A stretch of 9,817 nt of DNA from Longimicrobium sp. (lineage in GTDB: Bacteria; Gemmatimonadota; Gemmatimonadetes; Longimicrobiales; Longimicrobiaceae), in the NCBI GenBank assembly GCA_030446945.1, contig JAUJMI010000110.1, forward strand, positions 1 through 9,817. Reading direction: 5' to 3'. Below are positions 1-6,420 of the stretch, piece by piece. Made by a program: the position numbers and the translations under genes. The notes below the pieces were generated by a model. It was given only the letters and a program-made list of their open reading frames with translations. It did no database searches and was not told where the DNA came from. Numbering within the stretch: the stretch's first letter is position 1; every line of letters starts with the position of its first letter.

Positions 1-1054
1 GCACCTCGCGAAACGGAAGCGTCTGCCCGCGATGGCGCCCCGCCAGGAGCTCGGCCGCCGCGGTGGGATCCGCGCGGCGCGACGGCTCCGGCGCGCCGCC
101 GAAAAGATCCAGCACCTGGGCCGGGGGGCGCTCGGCCGGCTCCGGAGAGGCCGGGAGGAAGACGGACGCGGCGCGGTCCTCCAGACCGGCCCCCTGCACC
201 GCCGCGTTCAGCGCCAGCGCCGCGGCGGGCTCCGAGGAAACCAGGAAGAGGTGCGCCGCGACGGCATCGTCCCCCGCCGCCACGCGCGCGCTCTTGAGCA
301 CGCGTCCATCCGCCGCCTTCTCCAGACGCTCGCCGAATCCTTCGAGCACCACGTCCAGCGTCCGCCCCGCGCCGCCGTCGCGTTCCGCCGCGCGCCACCC
401 GAAGACCCACTCGTGCCGGGCGTCGCCCAGGAGCGCGGAGCAGCCCTCCACGATTCGCTTCGCGAACGGCGGCAGGTCGGCGAGAGGGCCGCTGAAGTTC
501 CCCTGCTTTTCGAAGTCGGCGTGCGGGAAGCGGAGGAGGAGGTCGATGGTGGGGTCGCCCAGCAAGGCCTCCACCAGCATCCAGGGCAATCGCCGGGCGC
601 TCGGCGGCGCCATCCAGAGAAGCGCGCGGGCGGAGTCCGGCAGGGCGAGCAGCACGTCGGCCACGTTGCGGAAGTCGGCCTCCACCAGCCCCACCTCGCC
701 GGGAGCGGGATCGGCGGCGTCACGGACGCGGTCTCCCCACCCGATCCCCTCCAGCTCGGCGCGGAAGCGGGCGAGCAGCGCGGGGTCCTCCTCCACCAGC
801 ACGGCGGACGCGAGCTCCGGCGCGGCATCCAGCACCGCGCGCACCGCCGCCACCGCGCGCGAGGGCCCCTGCCGCCCCGGATCGCCCACCCCGAACGAGT
901 ACTCGGCCCCGGCGAAGGCATCCAGGTACACGATGCGCCCCGCCGCGCCGGGGCCGTCCTCCGCGCGCGCGGCGTCCCGCGCCCACGCGCCGGCGAACGC
1001 GGCGAGCACGGGGTGCAGCGCGGCGTCGGGAGCGGGGGGCGGAGCAGGCTTCAC
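1..1054 (-). CDS. TcmP-like (three-Cys-motif partner) protein, 3' end beyond window
   Basis: An open frame of 351 codons runs from a GTG at 1054 off the left edge. The frame is closed upstream by an in-frame TAG and offers no ATG, so GTG is the only good start; no Shine-Dalgarno is visible. Residues 41-49 (IVYLDAFAG) match the YIDxFAGxG block near the start of TcmP proteins. They are followed by a Gly-rich turn, a hydrophobic strand ending VEED (86-90), a central helical part, and AHLFLVSSEP (267-276), like the late strand of the family. Residues 333-351 resemble the C-terminal helix-turn region. The usual DPFG block appears altered to MAPPS (148-152). TcmP biochemistry is unknown; the name comes from genes beside a three-cysteine radical-SAM-like protein, which is not in this window. 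Family assignment is from recalled motifs; an unrelated Rossmann-like protein is the alternative. Confidence 0.6.
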   Translation of the reverse strand, partial: MKPAPPPAPDAALHPVLAAFAGAWARDAARAEDGPGAAGRIVYLDAFAGAEYSFGVGDPGRQGPSRAVAAVRAVLDAAPELASAVLVEEDPALLARFRAELEGIGWGDRVRDAADPAPGEVGLVEADFRNVADVLLALPDSARALLWMAPPSARRLPWMLVEALLGDPTIDLLLRFPHADFEKQGNFSGPLADLPPFAKRIVEGCSALLGDARHEWVFGWRAAERDGGAGRTLDVVLEGFGERLEKAADGRVLKSARVAAGDDAVAAHLFLVSSEPAAALALNAAVQGAGLEDRAASVFLPASPEPAERPPAQVLDLFGGAPEPSRRADPTAAAELLAGRHRGQTLPFREV

Positions 1055-1114
1055 GGCAAAGGGCGCGGGGTGGACGGTGGACGCGGGCGAACACTACACC
1101 CGAACCCATACCGA

Positions 1115-1137
1115 AGCAACCCGGCCCGCAGGTTGCT
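1115..1137. promoter_or_regulatory. 7-bp inverted repeat in divergent promoter region
   Basis: AGCAACC (1115-1121) and GGTTGCT (1131-1137) form a perfect inverted repeat with a 9-base spacer. It lies in the 134-base gap between the divergent TcmP-like gene and trxC. It could be an operator or the top of a small hairpin. No clear -10/-35 pair could be assigned around it. Confidence 0.3.
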
Positions 1138-1176
1138 GCACTGCGCGCGGGAAGATGGGTACCACCAAAGCAAACC

Positions 1177-1182
1177 AGGAGG
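1177..1182 (+). promoter_or_regulatory. Shine-Dalgarno of trxC
   Basis: AGGAGG sits 6 bases before the ATG at 1189 and fixes the start of the thioredoxin-2 gene. It is one of the few perfect ribosome binding sites in the window. Confidence 0.85.
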
Positions 1183-1188
1183 AAAGCC

Positions 1189-1638
1189 ATGGATGCCACC
1201 GCATCACGCAGGGCGACCGTCGCCTGCTCGTCGTGCGGGCGACTGAACCGCGTGGACCTATCGCGCGCGGCGGACCGGCCGAAGTGCGGCGCGTGCGGAC
1301 GCGCCATCGCGCTCGGCCGCCCGCTGGCGGTGACCGACGCCACCTTTGATCGCGTGGTCGGCGGCTCCGACGTCCCCGTGCTGGTGGACTTCTACGCCGA
1401 CTGGTGCGGCCCCTGCAAGATCATGGCGCCGGTGCTGGACGCGGTGGCGCAGTCCCGCGCCGGCTCCGTGCTCATCGCCAAGCTGGACACGGACCGCAAC
1501 CCCGCCATCGCACGCCGCTTTCAGATCGCCTCCATCCCCACCCTCATCCTCTTCCGAGGCGGGCGGGAGGTGGGCCGCGAGCTGGGCGCCATCCCCCACC
1601 CCCGCCTGGAAGCCCTGCTGGACGGCGCGACCAGGTAG
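1189..1638 (+). CDS. trxC: Thioredoxin 2 (TrxC type, zinc-ribbon thioredoxin)
   Basis: Cytoplasmic thiol-disulfide reductase of 149 residues (E. coli Trx2 has 139). The N-terminal extension carries two CxxC pairs, C13/C16 and C33/C36, which in Trx2 bind zinc. The thioredoxin fold follows from about residue 45. The active site is WCGPC (72-76) within VDFYADWCGPCKIMAP, and the cis-proline loop is SIPT with Pro117. The family reduces protein disulfides using electrons from thioredoxin reductase, and in proteobacteria Trx2 is linked to oxidative stress; here that role is inferred. The start is fixed by a perfect AGGAGG. The gene stands alone, divergent from the TcmP-like gene and convergent with the OsmC operon. 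Nothing looks damaged, and the assignment is secure. Confidence 0.95.
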   Translation: MDATASRRATVACSSCGRLNRVDLSRAADRPKCGACGRAIALGRPLAVTDATFDRVVGGSDVPVLVDFYADWCGPCKIMAPVLDAVAQSRAGSVLIAKLDTDRNPAIARRFQIASIPTLILFRGGREVGRELGAIPHPRLEALLDGATR

Positions 1639-1657
1639 CCCGGCGTTACGCGCGGGC
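1638..1657. terminator. Weak hairpin after trxC
   Basis: GCCCG and CGGGC pair, and with a one-base bulge GCG/CGC extends the stem. It starts at the last base of the trxC stop codon and is followed by ggttccttcct. It may end trxC transcription, but the stem is short and there is no uniform T run. Confidence 0.3.
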
Positions 1658-1659
1658 GG

Positions 1660-1790
1660 TTCCTTCCTGCCCGTGCTCTTCTGGTACCGGGCGCTCGGGG
1701 CGCGCGGCTCCGCCTCCGCGGCGATCGCCCGCGCTCCCGCGCGGCCGGCAGCTGTTCAAGGATCTCTTCATCGGTCAGGTTATCCGCCAT
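1660..1790 (-). pseudogene. Remnant of a small DUF2442-like gene (frameshifted, 3' end lost)
   Basis: An ATG at 1790 has a good ribosome site (GGAGG at 1797-1801, 6 bases upstream) and begins MADNLTDEEILEQLPAARER. After about 1727 this frame turns into Arg/Pro-rich text typical of a wrong frame. Moving two bases on (from 1725) gives IAAEAEPRAPSARYQKSTGR down to about 1666, which reads as coding. Together they resemble the N-terminal half of small DUF2442-type proteins (LTDxEI, an Arg/Glu helix, EPRAxSARYD, then GRVxxELxNG). The strand and NG segment expected next is missing. So one indel plus loss of the 3' half is the simplest reading. The undisturbed frame runs on to 1521, antisense to the end of trxC, and I take that part as non-coding. 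It lies 77 bases downstream of the OsmC gene on the same strand. The family match is from memory and moderate. Confidence 0.45.
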
Positions 1791-1867
1791 GAATCTCCTC
1801 CCAGCTTCGGTCATCTTCTTCCGATGCGCTACCACGATGCGGTCGGCGCGCACCACCTCGCCCGGCT

Positions 1868-2320
1868 TCATTCCGATATACTGCCGGACGCGGCGACCGC
1901 CGCCGGGTCCAGCTCGACGCTCCAGCCGATGCGGGTGTCGGGTGCCAGGGAGGCGGCCACCGAGCAGTACTTGTCGAAGGAGAGCTGCACCGCGCGCTCC
2001 ACGTGCTCGCGCGGCGAGTCGGTGGCGACGCGGAAGGTGAGGTGGAGGTCGGTCAGGCGGCGCGGGGGGTTGGGTGCGCGGGAGAAGCGCACCGAGACGC
2101 TGCACGCGCTGGGCGGTGTGCGGCGCTTCTCCAGGTAGTCCACCACGTCGATGGCCGAGCAGGACGCGATCGCCACCACCAGGGTGTCGACGGGCGTCGG
2201 CGCGGCCTCCTTGTTCCCATCGACCACGAGCGTGGGACCTCCGGCGGGGCCGCCGCGATACCGCATCCCGCCTTCCCACACCACCGCGACCGGGTACTCC
2301 GCTGGCACTCCATCCGGCAT
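1868..2320 (-). CDS. OsmC family protein (thiol peroxidase-like fold)
   Basis: A 150-residue OsmC/YhfA-type protein. Family members reduce organic hydroperoxides with two conserved cysteines. Here these are Cys54 in AIASCSAIDVVDYL at the start of the central helix and Cys119 in FDKYCSV. The N-terminal strands (VAVVWEGGMRYRG, then TLVVDGNKEAAPTP) and the PTPVDTLVVAIASC segment are typical. The start is the ATG at 2320, because AGGAGG at 2331-2326 lies 5 bases upstream of it; a TTG one codon earlier would be too close to that site. The gene begins 16 bases after the stop of the reductase gene on the same strand, so the two are almost certainly co-transcribed. Whether the true substrate is a peroxide is not shown; YhfA-type members are less well characterised than OsmC or Ohr. 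Confidence 0.9.
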   Translation of the reverse strand: MPDGVPAEYPVAVVWEGGMRYRGGPAGGPTLVVDGNKEAAPTPVDTLVVAIASCSAIDVVDYLEKRRTPPSACSVSVRFSRAPNPPRRLTDLHLTFRVATDSPREHVERAVQLSFDKYCSVAASLAPDTRIGWSVELDPAAVAASGSISE

Positions 2321-2336
2321 CAAATCCTCCTCTTCT

Positions 2337-2861
2337 TCAGTCGTCGCGCTGGACCGCGTAGGACAGCCTCACCATCCCGCTAGGATACGTGTGCGTCCCC
2401 TCGAGCGCGAGAGCGGTGCGCGGCGCATCGGGCGGCAGCAGCGGCACGCCCCCGCCCAGCAGGATCGGCACGATGGTGACCTCAACCGTGTCCACCTGTC
2501 CAGCCGCGAGCAGGCTCCGGAACAGCTCGCCGCCGCCGAACAGCCAGATCTCGCCATCGCCCGGCTCGGCGCGCAGCGCGCCTACCACCGCGCCCCCGTC
2601 CTCGGCGACGATGGCGACGCCGGGGTGATCCTCGGGCCGCAGCGTGCGCGAGAAGACGTGGACCCGCGTCCCCGGTCCCCACGGCGCGCCGGTCCGCTGC
2701 GTCAGCTCGAAGCTGCGGCGCCCCAGCAGCACCGTATCCACCTTTGCGAACAGCGCCGCGAAATCGACCGTCGGATCGCTGGGAATCCAGTCGAACTCAC
2801 CATCCGGCCCGGCGATGTACCCATCCAGACTGGCGGCCACGTTGTAACGTACCCGGCGCAT
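2337..2861 (-). CDS. RibD C-terminal / dihydrofolate-reductase-like oxidoreductase
   Basis: A 174-residue protein of the RibD C-terminal-domain (YyaP/YwjB-like) family, which has a DHFR fold and is expected to bind NAD(P)H. Seen in the sequence: NVAASLDGYIAGPDGEFDW (7-25) at the N-terminus, LLGRRSFE (45-52), WLFGGGEL (107-114) for the nucleotide-binding loop, and IVPILLGGGVPLL (131-143). These appear in the order typical of the family. The substrate is unknown: despite frequent 'dihydrofolate reductase' labels, most such stand-alone proteins are not proven DHFRs. The start at 2861 has a G-rich ribosome site (GGGAGGG, about 4 bases upstream). It is the first gene of a pair with the OsmC gene (16-base gap) and lies 97 bases downstream of the phosphatase on the same strand. 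Confidence 0.9.
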   Translation of the reverse strand: MRRVRYNVAASLDGYIAGPDGEFDWIPSDPTVDFAALFAKVDTVLLGRRSFELTQRTGAPWGPGTRVHVFSRTLRPEDHPGVAIVAEDGGAVVGALRAEPGDGEIWLFGGGELFRSLLAAGQVDTVEVTIVPILLGGGVPLLPPDAPRTALALEGTHTYPSGMVRLSYAVQRDD

Positions 2862-2871
2862 ACACCCTCCC

Positions 2872-2951
2872 TTTTTTGTTTCTTGTATCTCTGTGTCTCT
2901 GTGGGAGCCTGCTGTTGCGGTTCGTCCGCGCCTCCGCGTCTACGCGTGAGA
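2872..2951. repeat. Intergenic low-complexity repeat of the 'agacrcrgagg' type
   Basis: The 97-base gap between the phosphatase and reductase genes holds two related tracts. On the plus strand these are ctctgtgtctctgtggg (about 2889-2905) and gcgcctccgcgtctacgcgt (about 2928-2947), ending in gagac. Both are runs of a 6-9 base unit tctstg(t/c). Tracts of this kind are, to my knowledge, scattered between genes in several GC-rich environmental phyla. No long open frame or promoter is evident in it. Confidence 0.4.
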
Positions 2952-2958
2952 CCCGCCT

Positions 2959-3762
2959 TCACCCGATGCCCGCCACGTGCCGGCCCGCGAGCTCCTGCAG
3001 CCAGCCGTGGATGTGGCCGTTGCTGGCCAGCACCCGCCCGGTGGCGAGCGGCTGGCCGGAATCGCCGGGCCAGCCGGTGACGCGCCCGCCCGCCTCTCGC
3101 ACCAGCAGCATCCCTGCCGCGACGTCCCAGGGGGAGAGGCCGACCTCGAAAAACCCGTCCAGCCGCCCCGCCGCCACGTACGCCAGGTCCAGCGCCGCGC
3201 TCCCGTCGCGGCGCACGTCGTGAGTGGCGAGCACCGCATCCGCCACCAGCGACATGAAGGCATCCAGGTTCCCCTTCCCCTTTTTGAACGGGAAGCCGGT
3301 GCCGAGCAGCGCCCCGGCCGGCTCCCGGACCGCGCTGACGTGGATCGGCTCGCCGTTCAGGAACGCGCCGCACCCCCGCGCCGCGTGGAACACCTCGCGC
3401 AGAAAGGGGGCGTGGATCACCCCCGCGGCCGGACCCTCGTCGTCCGCGAAGGCGATGCTCACGCACACGAACGGATGCCCGTGCACGAAGTTGGTGGTGC
3501 CGTCCACCGGGTCCACGATCCACCGCCGGCCCGACGTCACGGCCGCCGAAGAGAGCTCCTCGCCGACCACCGCGTCGTCCGGGAAACGCTCACGGATGCG
3601 CTCCGTCACCAGCCGCTCCACGGCCTCGTCCACCTCGGTCACCAGGTCCGCGCGGCCCTTGAGGCGAACGCGGTCGGCGCCGGTGCGCGCGGCGATCAGC
3701 TCGGCGGCGTCGTACGCGGCGTCGAGGGCAAGGCGGAGTTCGTCGTGGAACGGCGTGTTCAT
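2959..3762 (-). CDS. Inositol monophosphatase family protein (SuhB-like)
   Basis: A 267-residue magnesium-dependent phosphatase, the same length as E. coli SuhB. Metal ligands visible in order: Glu69 (VVGEEL), Asp84 and Asp87 in WIVDPVDGTTNFVHGHP (81-97, the first IMPase signature), and Asp213 in WDVAAGMLLVREAGG (second signature). The family hydrolyses myo-inositol phosphates or related sugar phosphates; the exact substrate cannot be read from the sequence. The start at 3762 is chosen because homology begins with MNTPFHDELRLALDAAYDAAEL; the frame is open further upstream, but that part is Arg/Pro-rich and not family-like. No strong Shine-Dalgarno is visible (only GAGA about 8 bases upstream). 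It diverges from the peptide transporter and is followed on the same strand by the reductase and OsmC genes. Confidence 0.93.
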   Translation of the reverse strand: MNTPFHDELRLALDAAYDAAELIAARTGADRVRLKGRADLVTEVDEAVERLVTERIRERFPDDAVVGEELSSAAVTSGRRWIVDPVDGTTNFVHGHPFVCVSIAFADDEGPAAGVIHAPFLREVFHAARGCGAFLNGEPIHVSAVREPAGALLGTGFPFKKGKGNLDAFMSLVADAVLATHDVRRDGSAALDLAYVAAGRLDGFFEVGLSPWDVAAGMLLVREAGGRVTGWPGDSGQPLATGRVLASNGHIHGWLQELAGRHVAGIG

Positions 3763-3980
3763 CAGGGATCTCGGGAAAGGGTCGGAACGGCGGACGGCGC
3801 CGGGGATACGCATGCGGCGGTCGGCGGCGCCATCCGGCGGATCTGGCGTCCTTTTGGGACCCATGGTACATTGGGCGTTTCCGCGCGCAAAAGCCACCCG
3901 CCGCAGCGAAGGCCGGTCCCCGGTCGGACGTCCGAACGCACGCAAGTCAACCTTTTCCACCCACCCCTCACGGTCGCGCA
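3763..3980. promoter_or_regulatory. Divergent intergenic region with 12-bp palindrome
   Basis: This 218-base gap separates the phosphatase (minus) from the peptide transporter (plus) and must contain both promoters. The clearest element is a perfect 12-bp palindrome, TCGGACGTCCGA, at 3924-3935, preceded by two copies of CCGGTC. A TTGACT box on the minus strand (3950-3945) lacks a convincing -10 partner, so I do not call a promoter. A symmetrical site like this could be an operator acting on either gene. Confidence 0.35.
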
Positions 3981-5594
3981 ATGGCACACACCCCCAACGA
4001 GTCGCCGCGGGAGGCAGCCGCCACCCTGGACCTCCCCCCAACACAGACGGGCTTCGCGGACACCCGCTTCTTCGGCCATCCGCGCGGGCTGGCGACGCTG
4101 TTCGGCACGGAGATGTGGGAGCGCTTCTCCTTCTACGGGCTGCGCCCCCTGCTGGTGCTCTTCATGGCGGCCGCGCTCACCGAGGGCGGCTTCGGCCTCC
4201 CGCGCGACCAGGCGTCGGCCATCGTGGGCATCTACGGCGCCTCGGTGTACCTCGCGTCGCTGCCGGGCGGCTGGGTGGCGGACCGGCTGCTTGGGCTGCA
4301 ACGCGCCATCTTCATCGGCGCCGTGCTGATCACGGGCGGGCACCTTTCCATCGGCCTGTCGGGGCTGGCGGGGCCGGGAACGGCGGGGAAGGCTTTCTTC
4401 TTCCTCGGGCTGATCCTGATCGTGCTGGGCACGGGGCTGCTCAAGCCGAACATCTCCGCCATCGTCGGCGACCTGTACCCCGAGGGCGGGGCCCGGCGGG
4501 ACGCTGGCTTCTCCATCTTCTACATGGGGATCAATATCGGCGCGTTCCTGGGTCAGCTCATCACGGGGTTCCTGGGCGAGACGGTGGGGTGGCACTACGG
4601 CTTCGGGGCGGCGGGCGTGGGAATGTTCTTCGGGCTGGTGTACTACGCCTACTCGGCGAAGCGGACGCTCGGCGGCATCGGCGAGGGACCCACGCGCCAC
4701 CCGGACGCCGCCGTGCAGGCCCGGCAGGAGCGGCAGGTGAAGCTGTTCACCGGGATCGGCGTGGGGATCATCGCCCTCGTCTTCATCCTGGCGCTCGCCG
4801 GGGTCTTCGTCCCTGACGCGCAGGCGATCGGCAAGTCGATGACGTTCGTGCTGGTCGGGCTCGCGGTGTCCTACTTCGCCTACATCTTCGCCATGGGCGG
4901 GCTGGACGCTGGCGAGAAGAAGCGGGTGGCGGTGATCGTGGTGCTCTTCCTCTTCGCCGCCATCTTCTGGAGCGCGTTCGAGCAGGCACCGACCTCGCTG
5001 AACCTGTTCGCGGCGGACTTCACCGACCGGCAGTTCGGCGGCTTCGAGATGCCCGCCGTCTGGTTCCAGTCCATCAACTCGGCCTTCGTGATCCTGCTGG
5101 CGCCGATCTTCGCCGTGCTCTGGGTGTCGCTCGCGCGGCGCGGGTTCGACCTGTCGAGCCCCACCAAGTTCGCCCTGGGGCTGGCGTTCGCCGGGCTGGG
5201 CTTCTTCATGATGATCTTCGCCGCGAACATCGTGGTTTCCAGCGGCGGGGCCACCAAGGTGTCGCCCTGGTGGCTGGTGGGAAGCTACTTCTTCCAGACG
5301 GTGGGCGAGCTGTGCCTGAGCCCGGTGGGCCTGTCGTCGATGACGAAGCTGAGCCCGCGCAAGTACGTGGGGCAGATGATGGGGATCTGGTTCCTGGCCT
5401 CAGCGGTGGGCAACCTGATCGGGGGGCTGGTGGGCGGGCACGTGGACCCGGAGAAGCTGGAGCAGATGCCGGAGCTCTTCACCACCACCACCGCGTCGCT
5501 GATGATCGCGGCCGTGGTGCTGGGCCTCCTGGCCATTCCCATCCGGCGCATGATGGCCACCGCCCCTGACGTGCGCTCCGCGGGCGTGCACTGA
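3981..5594 (+). CDS. POT/PTR2-family proton-coupled di-/tripeptide symporter
   Basis: A 537-residue inner-membrane MFS transporter of the POT family, which imports di- and tripeptides with protons. The proton-coupling motif ExxER is intact: Glu44, Glu47, Arg48 in EMWERFSFYG. GGWVADRLLG (96-105) is the first loop signature, GTGLLKPNIS (150-159) includes the conserved Lys155, and FYMGINIG (180-187) is the PTR2 motif. In the second half, FWSAFEQAPTSLNLF (about 329-343) and VGELCLSPVGL (441-451) are the usual substrate-site helices. Hydrophobic segments cover the length expected for 12-14 helices. There is no clear Shine-Dalgarno before the ATG at 3981; the start is accepted because the roughly 30 residues before the first helix are normal for the family. 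A strong hairpin follows the stop, so it is probably monocistronic. Confidence 0.95.
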   Translation: MAHTPNESPREAAATLDLPPTQTGFADTRFFGHPRGLATLFGTEMWERFSFYGLRPLLVLFMAAALTEGGFGLPRDQASAIVGIYGASVYLASLPGGWVADRLLGLQRAIFIGAVLITGGHLSIGLSGLAGPGTAGKAFFFLGLILIVLGTGLLKPNISAIVGDLYPEGGARRDAGFSIFYMGINIGAFLGQLITGFLGETVGWHYGFGAAGVGMFFGLVYYAYSAKRTLGGIGEGPTRHPDAAVQARQERQVKLFTGIGVGIIALVFILALAGVFVPDAQAIGKSMTFVLVGLAVSYFAYIFAMGGLDAGEKKRVAVIVVLFLFAAIFWSAFEQAPTSLNLFAADFTDRQFGGFEMPAVWFQSINSAFVILLAPIFAVLWVSLARRGFDLSSPTKFALGLAFAGLGFFMMIFAANIVVSSGGATKVSPWWLVGSYFFQTVGELCLSPVGLSSMTKLSPRKYVGQMMGIWFLASAVGNLIGGLVGGHVDPEKLEQMPELFTTTTASLMIAAVVLGLLAIPIRRMMATAPDVRSAGVH

Positions 5595-5615
5595 GGCGCG
5601 GCGGGGCGGGATAAC

Positions 5616-5649
5616 GCGGACGGGGCCCCCACACGCGGGCCCCGTTCGC
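5616..5649 (+). terminator. Hairpin terminator after peptide transporter
   Basis: ACGGGGCCC (5620-5628) and GGGCCCCGT (5637-5645) form a perfect 9-bp stem with an 8-base loop. One G-T pair and three more pairs lengthen it to 13. It lies 21 bases after the transporter stop. There is no T run behind it, which is common in high-GC genomes. Confidence 0.6.
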
Positions 5650-5692
5650 CGTTCGTGGGGAACGCGCGCCGCGCAGCCGTTTACAGGAGGCG

Positions 5693-5932
5693 ATGCGGCG
5701 GATCCCCCGCCGGCGCACGAAGAACAGAACAAGCATGTTGAGCGACGAGCAGATCGGCGAGAAGATCCGAGCGCTGGAGCTGGAGGAGGACTACATCCGC
5801 GAACTCCTGGCCTCTCTCGGCTTCGACCCCGCGGACGGCTTCACCTCCGAGTCCATCGCGGCCCTCGAGCACGCGACGATGGACGAGCGCCGGCGGGCGG
5901 CTCTGCGGACGCTCGCGCTCGCGCCGGACTGA
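5693..5932 (+). CDS. Small acidic hypothetical protein
   Basis: A 79-residue ORF of unknown function with good coding character. Two starts are possible. The ATG at 5693 lies only 2 bases after a perfect AGGAGG (5685-5690); shorter pairing such as GGAG still gives 3 bases. The ATG at 5735 has only weak purines upstream but begins exactly where the protein becomes well behaved (MLSDEQIGEKIRALELEEDY). The first 14 residues from the upstream start are basic and look like leader or non-coding text. The rest is charged and helical: an amphipathic helix, then FGFDPADGF-like turn sequence (LGFDPADGF), then ALEHATMDERRRAALRTL. There is no signal peptide or membrane segment. It sits between the transporter terminator and the GntR gene and may be independent of both. 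I do not recognise a family. Confidence 0.65.
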   Translation: MRRIPRRRTKNRTSMLSDEQIGEKIRALELEEDYIRELLASLGFDPADGFTSESIAALEHATMDERRRAALRTLALAPD

Positions 5933-6042
5933 TGAACTGCGGGATGGGGGATGGGGGACCGGGGATCAGCAACCGCCCGGCTCAACGCGTTCCCCGTTCC
6001 CCCAACCGCATCCCCTCATCCCCCAGCCCAATCCGCGCCGTC
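5933..6042 (+). promoter_or_regulatory. G-rich leader before GntR gene: G-quadruplex candidate and hairpin
   Basis: Four G runs (GGG, GGGGG, GGGGG, GGGG) separated by 2, 2 and 3 bases lie at 5941-5964, a textbook G-quadruplex pattern on the coding strand. The last two runs (GGGGGACCGGGG, 5953-5964) can instead pair with CCCCGTTCCCCC (5992-6003), a 12-bp stem with one mismatch and a 27-base loop. A further CATCCCCTCATCCCCC tract at about 6009-6024 could pair with the first runs. The leader ends at the ATG of the regulator without a Shine-Dalgarno. The promoter of the GntR-slipin operon should lie here or just upstream. Confidence 0.4.
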
Positions 6043-6411
6043 ATGTTCCACCTCGACCCCTCCGACCCCACGCCCATCGAAGCCCAGCTCGTCCGCACCG
6101 TGCGCTCGGCGCTGGGCGCGGGGCTGCTGGTGCCCGGCGAGCGGCTCCCGACGGTGCGGCAGCTCGCGGTGGACCTGCGTGTGGGGGCCAACGCGGTGGC
6201 GCGCGCGTACCAGGAGCTGGAACGGCAGGGGGTGCTCGAAACAAAGCAGGGGGTGGGGACCATAGTGCGGTTGTCGCCGAGCGCCATCAAGCACGACGAG
6301 CTGCTCGCCGAGCTGTCGGCGCTGGAGGACACCTTTTTACGGGAAGCGAGCGAGCTGGGGTTTTCGCTGGACGAAGTCATCATCCACCTGGACAGCCGCC
6401 GCCCGCGGTAA
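6043..6411 (+). CDS. GntR-family transcriptional regulator, YtrA-type
   Basis: A 122-residue DNA-binding protein. Residues about 10-77 form the GntR winged helix: PIEAQLVRTVRSAL, then GERLPTVRQLAVDLRVGANA (helix-turn-helix, 32-51), then the wing ending VLETKQGVGTIV (64-75). The short all-helical tail, including FLREASELGFSLDEVI (98-113), is the mark of the YtrA subfamily, which has no large effector domain. The frame is open back to 5932, but that part is translated G-rich leader, so the ATG at 6043 (FHLDPSDPTPI) is preferred; it has no Shine-Dalgarno and may be leaderless. The slipin gene begins 9 bases after its stop. YtrA-type regulators usually repress their own operon, so this one probably controls the slipin. 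Confidence 0.9.
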   Translation: MFHLDPSDPTPIEAQLVRTVRSALGAGLLVPGERLPTVRQLAVDLRVGANAVARAYQELERQGVLETKQGVGTIVRLSPSAIKHDELLAELSALEDTFLREASELGFSLDEVIIHLDSRRPR

Positions 6412-6420
6412 GAGGCACCC

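Noticed and set aside
32..1349. Long plus-strand open frames of about 400 residues over the left end
   Set aside because: They are Arg/Ala/Ser-rich antisense shadows of the TcmP-like minus-strand gene, with no family-like motif, and they overlap the well-supported trxC start.
1521..2279. Minus-strand open frame of 252 residues across the OsmC gene and the trxC end
   Set aside because: Most of it is Arg/Pro/Gly-rich text in the wrong frame of osmC; only the short segment starting at 1790 has a ribosome site and protein-like sequence, and that is reported as a remnant.
3945..3950. TTGACT -35-like box on the minus strand upstream of the phosphatase
   Set aside because: The position 17-18 bases downstream reads CCGACC-like sequence, so there is no plausible -10 element.
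3763..4044. Upstream extension of the inositol monophosphatase frame
   Set aside because: The extra 94 residues are Arg/Pro/Gly-rich, overlap the transporter start and the divergent promoter region, and the ATG at 3762 matches the normal family start and length.
5932..6042. N-terminal extension of the GntR frame to 5932
   Set aside because: It translates the G-rich/C-rich leader into Gly/Pro/Ser text; the winged-helix protein begins normally at 6043.
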